The notes under the pieces: generated by a model
The model's database searches: none
Seen by the model: the letters and a program-made list of their open reading frames with translations, nothing else
Told to the model about the DNA's origin: nothing
Made by a program: the position numbers and the translations under genes
Part shown: piece by piece, positions 34,729 to 47,332 of the stretch
Layout of the letters: the number at the start of each line of letters is the position of its first letter
Numbering within the stretch: position 1 is the first letter of the stretch
Source: Thermothelomyces thermophilus ATCC 42464
Taxonomy: Eukaryota; Ascomycota; Sordariomycetes; Sordariales; Chaetomiaceae
Assembly (NCBI RefSeq): GCF_000226095.1
Contig: NC_016474.1
Location: 930,001-994,000 of the forward strand
Reading direction: 5' to 3'
DNA: 64,000 bases

Positions 34729-37700
34729 GGCGGCGAGTTCGGGCGTTTCCGCGGGCTGGCAAACTCGATCCAGCAATGCTCGTTGTAACGCTTCCGCGCG
34801 GCTTTGTCGGGACGAGGCCGAGGCGGGGGAGAATTGGCAAGTTACGGCGCAAGGCGAGCGGAGGAAGGGAAAGGAAAAGGAAAGAGTTGACAAGGGGAGG
34901 GAAGAAAAACCGGTACCAATCTGCACAATTGATAGGAAGTGCAGATCGTTGGTACCACGCAGATCAGAAGGAGCGCCGACACGCCTCGACAAATGCCATC
35001 GAAATTTTTATACACCCCCCATCCGAGGTAACACCAGATGTACGGAGTATTCCGTACACTACGGCAGGCTTCCCGCGTTGTGCGGCCGAGCTGCTATCCC
35101 CCATGAACCATGACGCTATGTACCGGATTACCTCCGCACGTAGCGAGTACACTAGTGGACTTCTTTGGCTTTCTGGATGGCCAGGAACCGGAATCGGGGG
35201 TGCTAACCATAAGCACCTTCCAAAATAAGGTTCGCGACCAAGGGTTCTGTAGCATCGTGAGTGGATGGCCTCCGAGGCTTCTCCACCGGCTCCGCGTTCT
35301 GGGCTCTGGGGTAAGAATCCACCCCCGCATTGGCAGTGTATTGGACCCACTAGGTATATGCCCTAAATTTCGTAGTGTACTGCATCGGGCATCGTGATCG
35401 GTACGTGCGGGACACATGTAGTGTATTCCGCACTCCAGCATACATTCACTTGGACCTTGTGAGCAAGTGCATACGGAGTGCACTACTGGTCTGAAACTGG
35501 TCCGTTGTCCAGCGCATATATATATGGTGAACTACGACGAGATGGATTTAAGGCCAGCCTCGTGAATCATGAAAACAAGGTACCTGTGGGCATGTATGTG
35601 CATACATAATCCGTGCATACCTATCCGTGGGTATGTACAGTGCATACTACATACTCCATTCATGGCAGGTGTCGAGAAAGAGTTCCTGCTTATAACGTGG
35701 AGTCTCAAAACACTGCTCCTACTGGTCCAGCCCAATTACGGTATAGGGAGCTGTTCCAAGCTTCTAGAAAACGAAACGACAACCTCAATCTTCACGGGCT
35801 AACTGGAGAACACTGAACGACAAAAGTCGGTCCGTCCATACATCCGCCCTCTCTGGCAAGGAAATCTTGGCCCTCCCTACACACACTCACCTCCACCGTC
35901 ATTTTGTTTCGTCTCATCACCCCTCTCTCTAGCGCCCCGCCCCCCAACCTTCCTTTTTTTTTTCTTTTTTTCTTGACTCTAGACATGAACCCTGCCGTGT
36001 CCTTTGCCACCCACAGGTCGAGACGCGCATGAGAAAATATATATATATATCATTGAATGCTTAGCTGGCAACTCAGAGAAGCTTCAAAAAGGGCCCTCCG
36101 CGCTAACTCTACCCTCCAAGCCTCGCCAACCGAATGTATAATATGGACGCCGGTTGACAGGAGGTCGAGTACGGCCTCGGGCTCTGCACGCTTCCCCGGC
36201 GAAGAGCTCAAGGTTGTTCTTGGAGCTGGTGCGCAGCTCTGCATCTCGCCTCATTTGCCTCTTGCCATCTTGACCTTCCCTCGCCGACATCAGCATCCAG
36301 CGATGGTACTCGTTCGACGAGTGAGGACTGGATTAGACCACGGTCCGGTGCAGCGCGCAGACAGTGCCATGATGCGGACCTGTACAGAGTGGCTCGCAGA
36401 GGGAAAGAGTACTCGGATCTCGCCAACGACCCGGTCATCCAGGATCAAAAAGGTGGGGTCGCGAGGTGGACCAGTCTCCGCGAAAGAGCACGGTTGTATG
36501 CATATCACAACACACTGCAAGCTCGCAAGCTCTGGGCCCGATGCGGCCGATCTCGGTGTGGTATACCCGAGAGGTACGGAATATGCCGCGCCCCAGCAGT
36601 TAGCGTGGCTGCATTGGCAGTCTGGAATTTTTTAAACGTGAGTGGGGTCGGTTTTCGTCCCGACCATTGTTTGGATTTCTTCTTTCTTTGCACTCCAATG
36701 CGATGAGGAAGCGGCATCCATGATGCGCGTGAAGAGAACGCTCCTACCAAGGAAATACTTGAGACCGTACAGTCGGCTACACTACGAACAGTCTTTTGGA
36801 GCAACGCGCTGGGGCCGATCTGGCCCAAAATCGCCGCGGGACCGAGTGGGGACTGAAAAAGTCGGATCCAGTGATTTCAGGCGCCGGGTCACCAAATGAA
36901 CCAAGACCTTCTCCCCGAGCTAGTGTATGTACATACATAGTGTAACTGACCAGAGCTCCTGGTCACACGTGGCAATTCCAATCGGCCGGCATCGTGGGGG
37001 AAATGGGCCGGCTTGTGGCGGTATTGGAACAGACGCTATCCCGCCTCGAGCATGGCGCACGGGTGGTGTCCATACGGAGTAACTAGTCGAATCTAGAAGA
37101 CCCGATATGTGAAGACACTATAATATCTTTTTTGCGCGCACACAGTGCATACATCCAAAAGGACTTCCTTCATACCTTACATAGGTGTGGTTATTTTATT
37201 TGAAAGGTTATACATTTTTTATTCATACTATGAAATAGGTGTGTGTATCAAGACTGATTACATCTCTTATTCAAATTGACTTAAAGGACTTAAATTGTCT
37301 CTTCAATTAATGCGTAGTTAAACCGATCATTAAAATAATGAATAGTGTCCAAAGTTAGACCCGAAGCCAAGATCACCAACTTCATCCACTAAATAGGAAA
37401 GGGACCCGGGAAAAGGACCAGGCCTTCCAAGCACCGCCGTGGGATGCCACCGTCGGCTCCAGATGTCGGCATCGACGTTGAGCAGGCGGCTCATGGCTAA
37501 GGTAACCTCGTACCTCTCTAGCGACGCTGTCCAAGAAGCCTAATCCTTCTTCTTTGATTCCAGCTACTAGTTAAGAATCTCCTAAAGGTCGTTAGTATAC
37601 TACTGCTTGAAATAGGAGATCTTATAAGAAGCCGACGCCCGGCCCACGTGCAAGTCCGCATGCATCCTTCCTCTCCCCATGTCTCTCAGGGTGCTGAACC

Positions 37701-38609
37701 TCCGAGTCGCGCGTTTCCTCGAGACTGATATAATTTAAATGAAAGGAAAGCTATTAGTATTAATATTACTATCGTGCATCCAGGTCTGAAGTGGTAGAGA
37801 GCGTCTATGGTGTTAGACATTTACCCCAGTCAGGAACCGGCGTTTCGAAAACAGGCACCAAGAACAGAGGATCCTTGTACGTAAGGTACCTAACTCATTA
37901 TTACACTACTGTGAGCATGCGGAACGCCAGTTGGGAGCATAATCGCGCATCCAGTTAAGGTCCATGTATTGTATTCTAATAATGCACTGCCATGCCTCTT
38001 GCCGTCCGATGAGAACAGACGCTCAGAACAACCCTTCTCGCATCCTCTCCTGTGAAACGTTGATACACCAACAGAATAATCACCCAGGACGAACTTCCAA
38101 CAACAAGGGCACAGGTAACAGGAACAACAACAACAACGGGGGAATCTTTTTCTTGGTCAATCAACCCTACCCTAACCCTCTCCCAACCCAAGAGAGCCAA
38201 GAGAGCCAAAAGAAGAGCGGAAACAATCAACAACCCACGTCCGGGTAACCCGCATTAGCCAGACGGATCCAGCACATCCAGAGCCAAACCGACCACTTCT
38301 GCCCATGTCTTACTTTCCCCAGTCTCCAGGAATGGAATGGCTCTGGCTGGTTCGCAGGCATGTATGTATGCGGGATATCTACTGCTAACCCGGTCCTTCA
38401 GAATGCTCAATGCGAGTTTTTCTTTATTTTGCTTGGAGAAAATAAAAGAGAAGGAAGAAGTAGCAAGAGGAAGAGGAAGGATAAGAAGAGGAAGAAGAAG
38501 ATGGATGAAGAAGAAAAGGATACACTAAAGGTGCGTCCGAATCATTCGTAACGGCGTTGAACTCATTGGCGGTATGTCATCTCTGAGGAAGTATCCGAGA
38601 AAATGATTG
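34729..38609. other. long gene-poor region
   Basis: About 3.9 kb between the MFS and RhoGAP genes. It contains several palindromic TACGGAGTA/ATTCCGTAC motifs (about 35040, 35470, 37075), a short AT repeat near 36040 and an AT-rich degenerate block (separate entry). The 3' 600 bp has AAC- and GAAGAA-rich simple sequence. No gene is supported. Confidence 0.5.
37110..37960. mobile_element. AT-rich degenerate block, possible RIP-altered transposon relic
   Basis: Base composition drops sharply: runs such as GGTTATTTTATTTG and TTAAAATAATGAATAG contrast with GC-rich flanks, and TA dinucleotides are abundant near 37560-37640 and 37720-37770. Such patches in Sordariomycetes are often repeats mutated by RIP. 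I recognise no transposase motif or terminal repeats, so the call is tentative. Confidence 0.35.
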
Positions 38610-41600
38610 CTATTGCGCCTTTGGCTCCTGAGGCTGCTGCGACTGCGGCGGTGGAGGGGTCGTTGCCGTTGTTGTTGTTGTCGTCGTCGTCAACGGCTGA
38701 GGCGGTGGTGGTTGGGTGTGAGATTGCGATGTCTGATTCGGAATCGGTGCGGCTTCTCCTGACTGCGGTGGCGCTGGCGGCTTGGCCTCTACCGGCTGCG
38801 GCACCGGCTGTTTCTCCTCTTCAGTCCGTTTCAGATCTAGACTCTTGCCACGTGACGACAGGAGGCTGGAACCGATCGACACAGCCCGTTCCCCTGCGGG
38901 CGGCGATTTGTTCCGCCGCTGTTCGACATTCTCCTTGTGCTCGCGGTACTTGTTCTTGATCCAGCTCGAGATCTTGTTGGACTCGTCCCTGCTCTCCTTG
39001 CTGGATACCTCGGTCAGTGGAGCCTCTGTGTTGATAGTGGTGCGGTCCGAGGTGTCGCCAGCCGTGCTATGCCCGGGCTTCCCGGAACTGTTAACAGATG
39101 TGCCGCTGGCGCTGGCTGTTGCATTCGATCCGATCGGGGGCTGCGCAGCGAGCGGAGGATAAGACGGTGGTGAAGCGTCCTCTTTCTTGCGAGACAGTCG
39201 CCAACGCCGCTTCTTCTCCTTCTCGTTGGGTGTGTCTGGAACGGGCGCCTCAGCCGGAGGGGCTACTGGCTCATCCACTTGGTCGAGATCTGAAGTCTCG
39301 TTAAAGGAACTGTGCAGCGAGGTTGGAGGCGACTTCTTGTGCTGGAGTGGTAACTGGGCGCTGCTGGGGTGAAGGGTGTCGGCGTTGGCGTATCCAGAAT
39401 GCGAAGTATCGGCGTTGGTGCCGCCGAGGGTGACGTTACCGGGACTGGGGTGAGCACCGGCAGTGCTCACCTCCGGGCGGCCCGACTCGGTGCTTCCGGA
39501 ACTGGCTCGGGAGTTCGGATCAGTGTCAGACTTGACGTTGTTGGGAACGGCGTGAGAGGGTCTTGGTGTCAGATCCGAGGACGTGTCAGCTGGTTGCGTT
39601 GTCGCAGACTCTTCGGCACCAGCAATGGGCCGTACTGCCTCCAGAGGGTTCGCTGTCTCGGCATTGGGAGAGGCCGTTGCTGAATGGGAAAGCGAAGCAG
39701 TTGAGCTGTGGGCACTAGGGTTTGCGCTGCCCGGTATCCTCTTTTTCCTCAGCTTGTTAGGCTGGCGTCCGTCGCCCTCACTGGAAGCCATCCTCTGGAA
39801 CAAGGTGGGCAGTTTCCGTTCCTTGGACGGAGTCGTGGCGTCAGGGGTGGGAGGCTCGAGCAGTTTGTCCTGGCTTTTAGCGCCAGGAATGGCCAGGCCA
39901 GGCTGTGAACTGGACGGCGCTGTCGGTGCTGAAGCTGACGGTTCTGTTTCCTCCGGAGGAGTGGCAATCTCCTCCACAACTCCGGGCGAAGATACCACTG
40001 TAGTTGCGGGTGCTGCGACCGGCGTCAAGGGAGCGACATGTGGCTCGTTCCGAGAAGCGAACCTCCCGGACTGTAACGCTGGTGATTTCTTGGCCGGGAG
40101 GGTGTTGCTCCGCGCCAGTCCGGCTGTCGGGGTGGTTGCCAACGCCGGGCTGGCGGGGCTCGGGCAACCGTTAGAGTGGAAGGACCGCCTCGACGAGGTC
40201 GACTTGTTTCTCCGAATTGAGCCTTCCTTGGCAACACTCTCGGGGCCGACGCTGCCAGTCGATGCAGACCGAACAAGGCCCGTCTTGGTGTTCGGCGTGG
40301 GTGGGGCGTTGAGCACTGGCGTACCTTTCTGGACTTCTTCCACTGTCTTCTCGTCGGCGGCCGTGCCTTGCATCCCAATGAGAAAGTGATCTTGGTTCTC
40401 GATGAGGAAGATAATGACGCATTGATTGAGCCGATACTCCTCTGGTGCCATGGCGTGGGCGGGATGGGAGAGCATGCCGGGCTGGAAGATGGCGGCCAGG
40501 TTCTGAGACGTCATGCGGTTCTGGTCCGACTTGGCTGCGAACACGGCAAGCAAGTCCAGAATGTAAAGGAGAAGCTGGCGGTTGAGAGGCGGCAACTCTG
40601 TGATCAGGCGCTGGTATTTGGCGATGGCAGCATCCATGTCGAAGCCCTCGACTAGCTGCGGTCCTTCCGCTTCCCCATTTCCGGGCTTCGTTGCCCCCCG
40701 GAGTGGTTCCCGGAACTTCTCGTAAAGATCCAGAGGTACCACCGGCTCAGGGAGATCGTTGAGATAGCGGCGGAGGACGTTGGCAGCGTCGTGGACTGTG
40801 TACCCATCCCAGACCAGTCCTTTGCCGTACCTGTCAGGAGAGTCGAAAATGTTCTTGAGCTCCTTGATCCGCTTCTCGGAGCCGCTCAGGCGAAAGATTC
40901 CCTCGATCTCGGTCGCTTCGCAATCCGTCAGTACGCATCTAGGCGTGAAGCGGATGACGGGGGTGGATATGTGTACGAACCCCTCTCTTTCAGAAACACG
41001 CCGCACTTTGCAACAACGATCGGGACATAGCCGTAAATGTAACTCTTGCCGTCTTCGTCCACAAGCGAGATGGCGACATTTGCGTAGGTGATGCTCTGGC
41101 GTAGGGGGACCCCGAAGATTCCTTGGGGCCGAGGTTCTGCGACAATCAGTTTAGCTCTGGCCGAACGGGACTTGCGACGAAGTGCACAAGGGCATCCCCT
41201 GGATCGCCAGGCCACAAGACTGGAAAGCGCGCCCAACTTGGGCGGCACCGGTGGCCTTCTTCGTGACGACGGAGGCGGCGGGGGGCTCATGCTCGCACTT
41301 GCTTGATGAGCCGCGCGCCTTTCTTCGTCTGAGACGATGTTGTGAAGTAGTGACGTGGCGGGTGGGAAACGATTGTAGTCGCCGTGCACATCCTCTGCAA
41401 AGATGGTGGCTTTCCTTTGGGGCTGGGTTCTTGGAAATGGTATAGGAGGCGGGGTGGCTGTACCCTGTGACTCTTGATGCTTCGAGGGGAGCTTAAAGCC
41501 TTTCCACCACGACTTCAAATCGCGCTTGCTGGGCGGAGACACAGCGGACTGTGCTTGAGAAGCGGCGATCGTGTTGGGAGTGTTCGGGGTAGCCGGGGCG

Positions 41601-41615
41601 TTCGGTCGCGGTTGT

Positions 41616-41650
<35 letters not shown>

Positions 41651-41737
41651 TTGTTGTTGTTGCTGCGGCGGCGGCTGCTGCTGCTGCTGCGACGCAGGCT
41701 GTTGTTGGGACATGGGTGGCTGAATTCCGGGCGTCAT
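38610..41737 (-). CDS. Rho GTPase-activating protein, Sac7-like
   Basis: Stimulates GTP hydrolysis by Rho GTPases that control cell wall and actin polarity. Exons 41737-40981 and 40915-38610 give 1020 aa. A Gln-rich N-terminus (about 40 Gln in the first 45 residues or so, broken by Pro) precedes a WWKGFKLPSK segment. The RhoGAP domain starts with GIFGVPLRQSITYANV and continues with YVPIVVAKCGVFLKERG, EIEGIFRLSGSEKRIKEL (arginine finger in IFRLSG) and LPEPVVPLDLYEKF. The 550-residue tail is Ser/Thr/Pro-rich and ends in polyThr/Pro/Gln. The GIFGVPL opening is Sac7/Bag7 type. Residues around 165-210, just before the domain, look poorly conserved and could include an unrecognised intron. Confidence 0.88.
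41611..41714 (-). repeat. Gln-coding trinucleotide repeat in the RhoGAP gene
   Basis: CAG/CAA-type codons on the minus strand encode nearly continuous Gln near the RhoGAP N-terminus, interrupted by Pro and Ala codons. Confidence 0.9.
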
Positions 41738-44700
41738 GGCTGTGACGGCGCGACGGGGGGCGCGAGAAGGGATGCCACTGCGCTGGGCAGTCTGTTGCTG
41801 TGTTTCGGCGCCGCCAGGTTCAGGGATCTAGATCGGATCGAGACGCTGCATAAACGAATGCGGGAGGACAGAATGAGCGAGCAGGGGAAGGAGCACGTGG
41901 GCGATCCCCGAAGTGACAAGTATATGCGCCGGGCGCAGGCGTGCGATGATTTCTGCGACGCGATGCGGCGCGTGCCCGGCTGAGACCCGGTTTCTGGTGC
42001 TCCGGGCGCTGCGAGAAATCGCGAGTCTGGGTAGCTGGAATCGCCTGGCACGCCTGGCCACGTCCGAAAGCTCGACAGTATTTCGTAGCGGCTTGAATGA
42101 GAGACACGGTCGGCCGACTCGATGGAGCTGGTGATTTGGGGGTAGCTCTGCCTGGTCGAGCTTTTTTCCTGACAAAAAACCGCGTCCGTGTCAGGCGATT
42201 GCAGGTTTGATTAGATGAGGCTCGTCCAGTGTGTGACGACAGCTGGAGAGAAGAGGGACAGAGGCTCGCTTTTCAAAAGCCTGGGGGGGGGGGGGAGGTG
42301 GAATGGGGCAGCAGCGACAGGGGTACCGACGATGGCCTTGAAGGGTGTAGTACTGTTTAGAGCTGTTCTCCGCACTGTATCATTAGCGGTAGTAAGCCCT
42401 CTCCGCTCTGTTGTTTCGTTAGTCACAGCCGCGGTATAGAAGTCTGATGGACACTTCCAACCACGGAGCATTTGAGGCCAGATGCAGGCTGGCTTAATAA
42501 TGAGAAGAGCAAGTTTGGTTTTTGTTGCCGCGCTGCTCGTTCAACGAACTTGTCGGAAATACAACAGCCTCAACGCTCTCAACGCGTGTGTGTGTGTACT
42601 GTATTATTCACCCACCCCCCAAGCAATCGGCTCCCTGCTATTCGACGTACAGTACATACACTACCTGCCTACCTGCCTATCTTACTACCTCTCGACCAGC
42701 CAACCTTGGCTTGATGCTTGAAAAAGCCGAAGGAGCCTGTTGCTTATAACCTGATTTCTGTGATGATGACCAATCCCCAGGGCTAGTATATCGACGATCA
42801 GGGTAAGACTCTTGCTTAGAGCATGCTTGGGTAGTGCTTCGCGTGCGCGCACGTGAAGGTTCGGGTATGGCCCGCGCCATGGTCTCGCGTTTCAACCTTG
42901 GCCAAGCGACCACGAAGGCCTTCGTGAATGAGGTGTTTTCCCCGCAACAGATCGCAGTTTTCAAACTTGACACGCTCATTTTTGTGAAAATTAACTCCTG
43001 CAAGGAACCTCTTTCGGGGGCCGCTGTGCTTCCGAGAATCTGTCATGTTTGCCCGTACGGATTACTTAGTACTGTATTGTATGTATGTACAGTACTCCGT
43101 ACATACATACATTAGGTACTTGATGGCTCACGACTCCGCCAGTTTTAATAGGGTGGTCCTCTTGACAGAGCAATGTAGCCCGTCATGTTTGTTGCTGCAA
43201 TGGAGTGCAAACACAAAGACAGCAATCAGCCTGAGGTGGCGTAGGATGACGGCGGGTTCTTCCGTCACGTCATTGCCTCTCGCTTCATCTGTGCGACTTT
43301 AATCTCTGGGAGGGGAACCTGAAGTCTGTACGGGTTAGTTGGGGCTCTGCTCGGGAGAGAGGCATGGACCAGTTAAGCGCTGCTGCCGCCGGCAGGGGCA
43401 CCTGGCAGACGCGAGAGACTGGAGCGCATTTACCGGGAGGTAGTGAGGTAGGTCCCTTATTACCAGGTTTGTATGTATGTACGGCGAAATACGCAGCGGA
43501 ATGCAACACAGCAAAGCGCTCTTTGGTAACCTTTCAATTTCGGGGGCTTTCCCGCGCGCACAGACGAAGCCAAGTGTGCGGTCGACGTACGTCCGTATTT
43601 TTAACTTCCTGCATGATTTTGAATCGAGACCAACTCGAATCCCACAGACTCGCGCAGTAGGGACCGGAGCACGCCGGACCCTAACCTCAAATCAAATAAA
43701 TTCTTTCTGAGCCGTGAACCCAGCATCAACACTGGCTCGCAGGTTTAAGCCGACGCGCAAAGAACAAGATTTCAGCCTCACTATCAAGATCAGAACTGGC
43801 AAAAGGAGAGATCATAACTCACCGACAGCACAGTCGCTGGCCCTCTTCCAATTCCCCTTCCCCCGTCGCCCCCGTCGCGTATGCCGTATTAGCCGTAGTA
43901 GTCTAGGAGAGTTCTCGAGGTGGCCAGCTTCTGCAGGCTGGAGCACGGCCCGCTTTGCCGCATTTAACGGCCGTGGAGCCCGCGTCATCAATGGATGGAG
44001 GCTGAAGAGCAGCTCGTATGGGCGGTTCTGTTGGTGTGTAGTCTTCGGGTAGCAGAAGCATCTGACTCCAGCTCGCAGAGCTTTCGCCGTCAGCCGTCAC
44101 CGTCTTGAATCCCGTCACCGAGCATTGGAGCCCTGCGGCATCCTGCTGAGGCTGCAGATGCCGCGAAAATGAGCAAAAGACAGTCAGGAATCAAGAAGTG
44201 ACATCTGCGAACTTCCTTCCAAGAGACTTTGGCAGACTTTACAAGAACGAAACAAGAGGCCATTGAAAGGAATTGGAATTCGTGAACCCTTCATCCGGGG
44301 TCGAAAAGTCCTGGGTGATCGACATGTACGCTCTACCCCAACAAGCTCCTATGTCGATTTTAGCGACGGTGCCGTGCCTGTTCCACTCTCTACAGGACCT
44401 GTTTTAACAAGTGATGAGAGTACTACTATATATAGCTGCTCTAGCGGTGGTGCCTCCCTCCATAGACTGACAAGCAAGAAGACAGGCTTGTGATGTTTAC
44501 TCAAGCTGGTTCAAGTGCGTTGCCCTGGTTAGTATTCTGCCTTCTCAGCTTGGATGTGAAGCTTCTCGCGCGGACAGGTAATTGGCAAGGCCTAAGATTC
44601 GGAGGAGACGCTGATTTAAATGAGCATTCTCGCGCATTAACCTTTGGGCCTCCTAGCTATAGCCAGATTGTTTGCATGGTCAAACCAGTTCATATTTTGG

Positions 44701-45713
44701 AAGAGTAGGTACTGAAACAGATATCACATCGGGTTTCTGGCCACTGCATTCCATTCGGAGCTCAACGAGGAACAGGACTCCATCAATGATTCCCATAATA
44801 GTCCATAGTAACGGTGCGAACAGCGTAGCCCACACTCGCTCGCGTGATCGGTCTTGTTGTGTCCACTACTGTGTACGCAGTCCACCAGCGTTAGTGTGTT
44901 TCGTGGTGTACTCTGCTTGAGCATCTCTTAGTGTAGGGCTGGTCCTCGAGGCTGTAGGGAGGATATTTTGGGCGATTTGGGACGACTCAAACCAGGACCC
45001 CTGCCACGAAGTGGTAAGGTGCTACCTAAGAGGGGTTAGATCCGCACATGGAAGAGCGCTGAGTTCGCCCGTCTTACAAGTTTGGCATGAATGCTCCTGC
45101 TCCACTACGGAGTATTTTTTTTTCTATTTCAAGTGACAGCCAGGGGTGGGTTGCCTCCTGCCCTGAATTTTGGGGAGACGGAACACTCGGCGCTACCCGC
45201 GTAAGGGACCTTCCGCAATCGCCATAACCTTTAACCTTCTGCATCACCGAGGGTTCGAGCCAAGACCGTGGATCCCGGAGGCGTAACAGAGATGTACAAT
45301 CCCGCACCAGCGGCCAATGGGGGCTTGGCGGGATGGGTGGACAAGATCTAACTTTAGGAGCGCGACTTGGATCGCTCGACGCTGGACCTCGGCGATCCTC
45401 AGGCGGGCTCCGCCGTGATCAACACAACCGGGGGAGTGCCACTGGAGGGAGATTGTGAGGTCGCAGGCGAGCAACGCGACGGAGTAAGCACGGCCATGAT
45501 TATGGAAACCTACACAGTAAACCCCAGCTCGAAAACTCTACTTTGGATGTCGAAGGCTGCCGGAGTATAATAAAACCCATCACAGGTCACCCTCCTCGTC
45601 GTCTTGTCCATCCTAGAAGTTCAAGTCAGCCCCAATACATCCTCCTCCTCTCGACTTCCGGCAATCGCCATCTTTTTTCCCTGACCCGTGCTTGCCCAAA
45701 CCAAACCGCCATC
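41738..45713. other. long gene-free region
   Basis: About 4 kb between the divergent RhoGAP and NlpC/P60 starts. It has a G-run of about 13 near 42285, a dense palindromic cluster near 43060-43115 (GTACTGTATTGTATGTATGT and following ACTCCGTACATACATAC), and further motif copies near 43470 and 45105. Short open frames lack any protein-like signature. Confidence 0.5.
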
Positions 45714-46463
45714 ATGCAGCTCAACACTTTGGCCCTGACGCTGGCTGCGGCCGTCTCCTCGGTCGCCGCCTACCCCATCACCGGGGACGACGTCAACTGC
45801 CGCACCGGCCCCGGCACCAGCTTCAAGTCGGTCAAGACGTACCCGAAGGGCACCGATGTTAAGCTCAGCTGCCAGACGTACGGCGAGGTGATTTTCGGAA
45901 ACTCCATCTGGGACAAGACCCAGGACGGCTGCTATGTCTCGGATTACTACGTCAAGACGGGCAGCAACAACATGGTCACCGGCGAGTGCCCCGACAACGG
46001 CAACGGCAGCGGCGGCTCCGTCTACCAGGGCAAGATCAACCGCACCGAGATCATCTCGCGCGCCGAGTACTGGACCAAGCAGAACGTGCCCTACTCGATG
46101 GAGAAGACGTACCCGGACCCGCAGGGCCGCTACTACCGCACCGACTGCTCCGGCCTCGTGTCCATGGCCCTCCACGCCATGGCCCCCGGCTACAGCACCG
46201 TCACCCTGCCCCAGATCGCCGTGGCCATCTCGTGGGACGACCTCAAGGCCGGCGACTTCATCGGCACTCTGGGGGCCGGCACCGGCGGCTCCGGCGGCCA
46301 CGTCACCGTCTTCCAGTCCTGGGTCGACGACGCGCACACGCAGTACTGGTCGCTCGAGTGCGCCAACAAGGAGAAGGGCTGCCTCCGCCAGAAGCGCAAC
46401 GTCAAGTGGAAGGTGGGCAGCAACACCGCCAAGCCCTACCGCTACACCAAGGTCATCAACTAA
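45714..46463 (+). CDS. secreted SH3-NlpC/P60 cysteine peptidase-like protein
   Basis: Single exon, 249 aa. A signal peptide (MQLNTLALTLAAAVSSVAA) precedes an SH3b-like domain with NCRTGPGTSFKSV and four Cys, a short Gly/Ser/Asn linker, and an NlpC/P60 domain. Cys145 in RTDCSGLVSMAL is the nucleophile and His196 in GGHVTVF the general base; a third polar residue near 210-220 is likely. Bacterial relatives cut the gamma-D-Glu/diamino-acid bond in peptidoglycan. Fungi lack peptidoglycan, so a secreted copy suggests attack on, or digestion of, bacteria; this is inference. The lack of introns and the domain pairing are compatible with gene transfer from bacteria. An upstream in-frame extension exists, but this ATG begins a good signal peptide. 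Confidence 0.9.
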   Translation: MQLNTLALTLAAAVSSVAAYPITGDDVNCRTGPGTSFKSVKTYPKGTDVKLSCQTYGEVIFGNSIWDKTQDGCYVSDYYVKTGSNNMVTGECPDNGNGSGGSVYQGKINRTEIISRAEYWTKQNVPYSMEKTYPDPQGRYYRTDCSGLVSMALHAMAPGYSTVTLPQIAVAISWDDLKAGDFIGTLGAGTGGSGGHVTVFQSWVDDAHTQYWSLECANKEKGCLRQKRNVKWKVGSNTAKPYRYTKVIN

Positions 46464-47332
46464 ACAAGCCCTCGTTCGGTGGGAAATATTGATTGGGGAG
46501 CTATTGGTTGCTTGTACATGATTTGGATTCGTGTTATAGAAACATTATCGGGCGGGTATTTTCATTTTTTTAAGTTTGAAAATTTACTTGTTTACTATTT
46601 GAACTTCTGTTGCCCCCTTTGCGGCGCGCTTGCTTGTTTATACCGAGACCTTTTTGATTGACACAATAACGAGGACTGCTCTACAGCGCCCACTTCGCCA
46701 GCGGTCTTGCCGAAAGTGCGGTAACCGCATGGCATATCTCCCCTTCATTCACGGCGCCACACTCGTCCATTCCCCATTCCCATCCACCGTCGTCCAATGA
46801 AAAGCACGATGCTTTTCTGGGTCTGGCCTTACTGCAGGGGAGCTATCCAAGTAAGCGGGCCGAGTCGGCCGGACGGCGCTAAAATGAACAGGACGCGAGG
46901 CTCCGTCTCCCTTGTCTTGGGCGGATCGCCTGCCATCTTGATACCCTTCGGGAGGCGGGAGTGGATGAGGCATCTTTCGGAACAGAGGGAGGCTACAGAT
47001 GATGAAGTGGTGGTGTTGGGGGTTGTTGAGAGACGGTCACGTAAGGAGAGCCTCACACCAAGTGCTTCTGATACCTCCCTGGGTTTGGGAAAGTCCCGGA
47101 CCCTACGCCGGACAGGCATGCTTATTTCTCTTCGCCAGTGACTGGTCGCGTCCCCTCCAATCGGGAGAGATTGGACCGAGCGAGCATGTTGTTGACCCCC
47201 CACCCCATTTGGTCCAAGACCAGCGACGTCCAAGACGCAACGCGGATTTTGACGACGGGCAAGAAAGACTTGAATTCGCCCCTCCACGATGTGCTGGAGT
47301 TTTAATTTTCTTTTTTAAAAAAAAATCTACGG
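46464..47332. other. convergent intergenic region
   Basis: About 0.87 kb between the convergent NlpC/P60 and UstYa genes; no coding frame is supported. Confidence 0.55.

Noticed and set aside
37780-37860. Second tRNA-like stretch with GTCTA/TAGAC hairpin and TTTCGAAAAC
   Set aside because: Loop sizes are wrong and no acceptor stem pairs; probably part of the degenerate AT-rich block.
41115-41240. Possible intron in the RhoGAP first exon (GTTGGG donor to GTCGCAG acceptor)
   Set aside because: The branch and acceptor look fair, but removing it breaks the frame before GIFGVPL; the only phase-compatible donor creates TAA. Left unspliced with a note.
42816-43115. Overlapping plus and minus open frames of about 75-95 codons
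   Set aside because: Antisense shadows of each other in intergenic DNA with no family signature.
44975-45055. tRNA-like stretch (minus strand, with GGTAGCACC and TGGTTTGAGTC)
   Set aside because: The T stem does not pair and the anticodon arm has mismatches, so no cloverleaf forms; at best a decayed relic.
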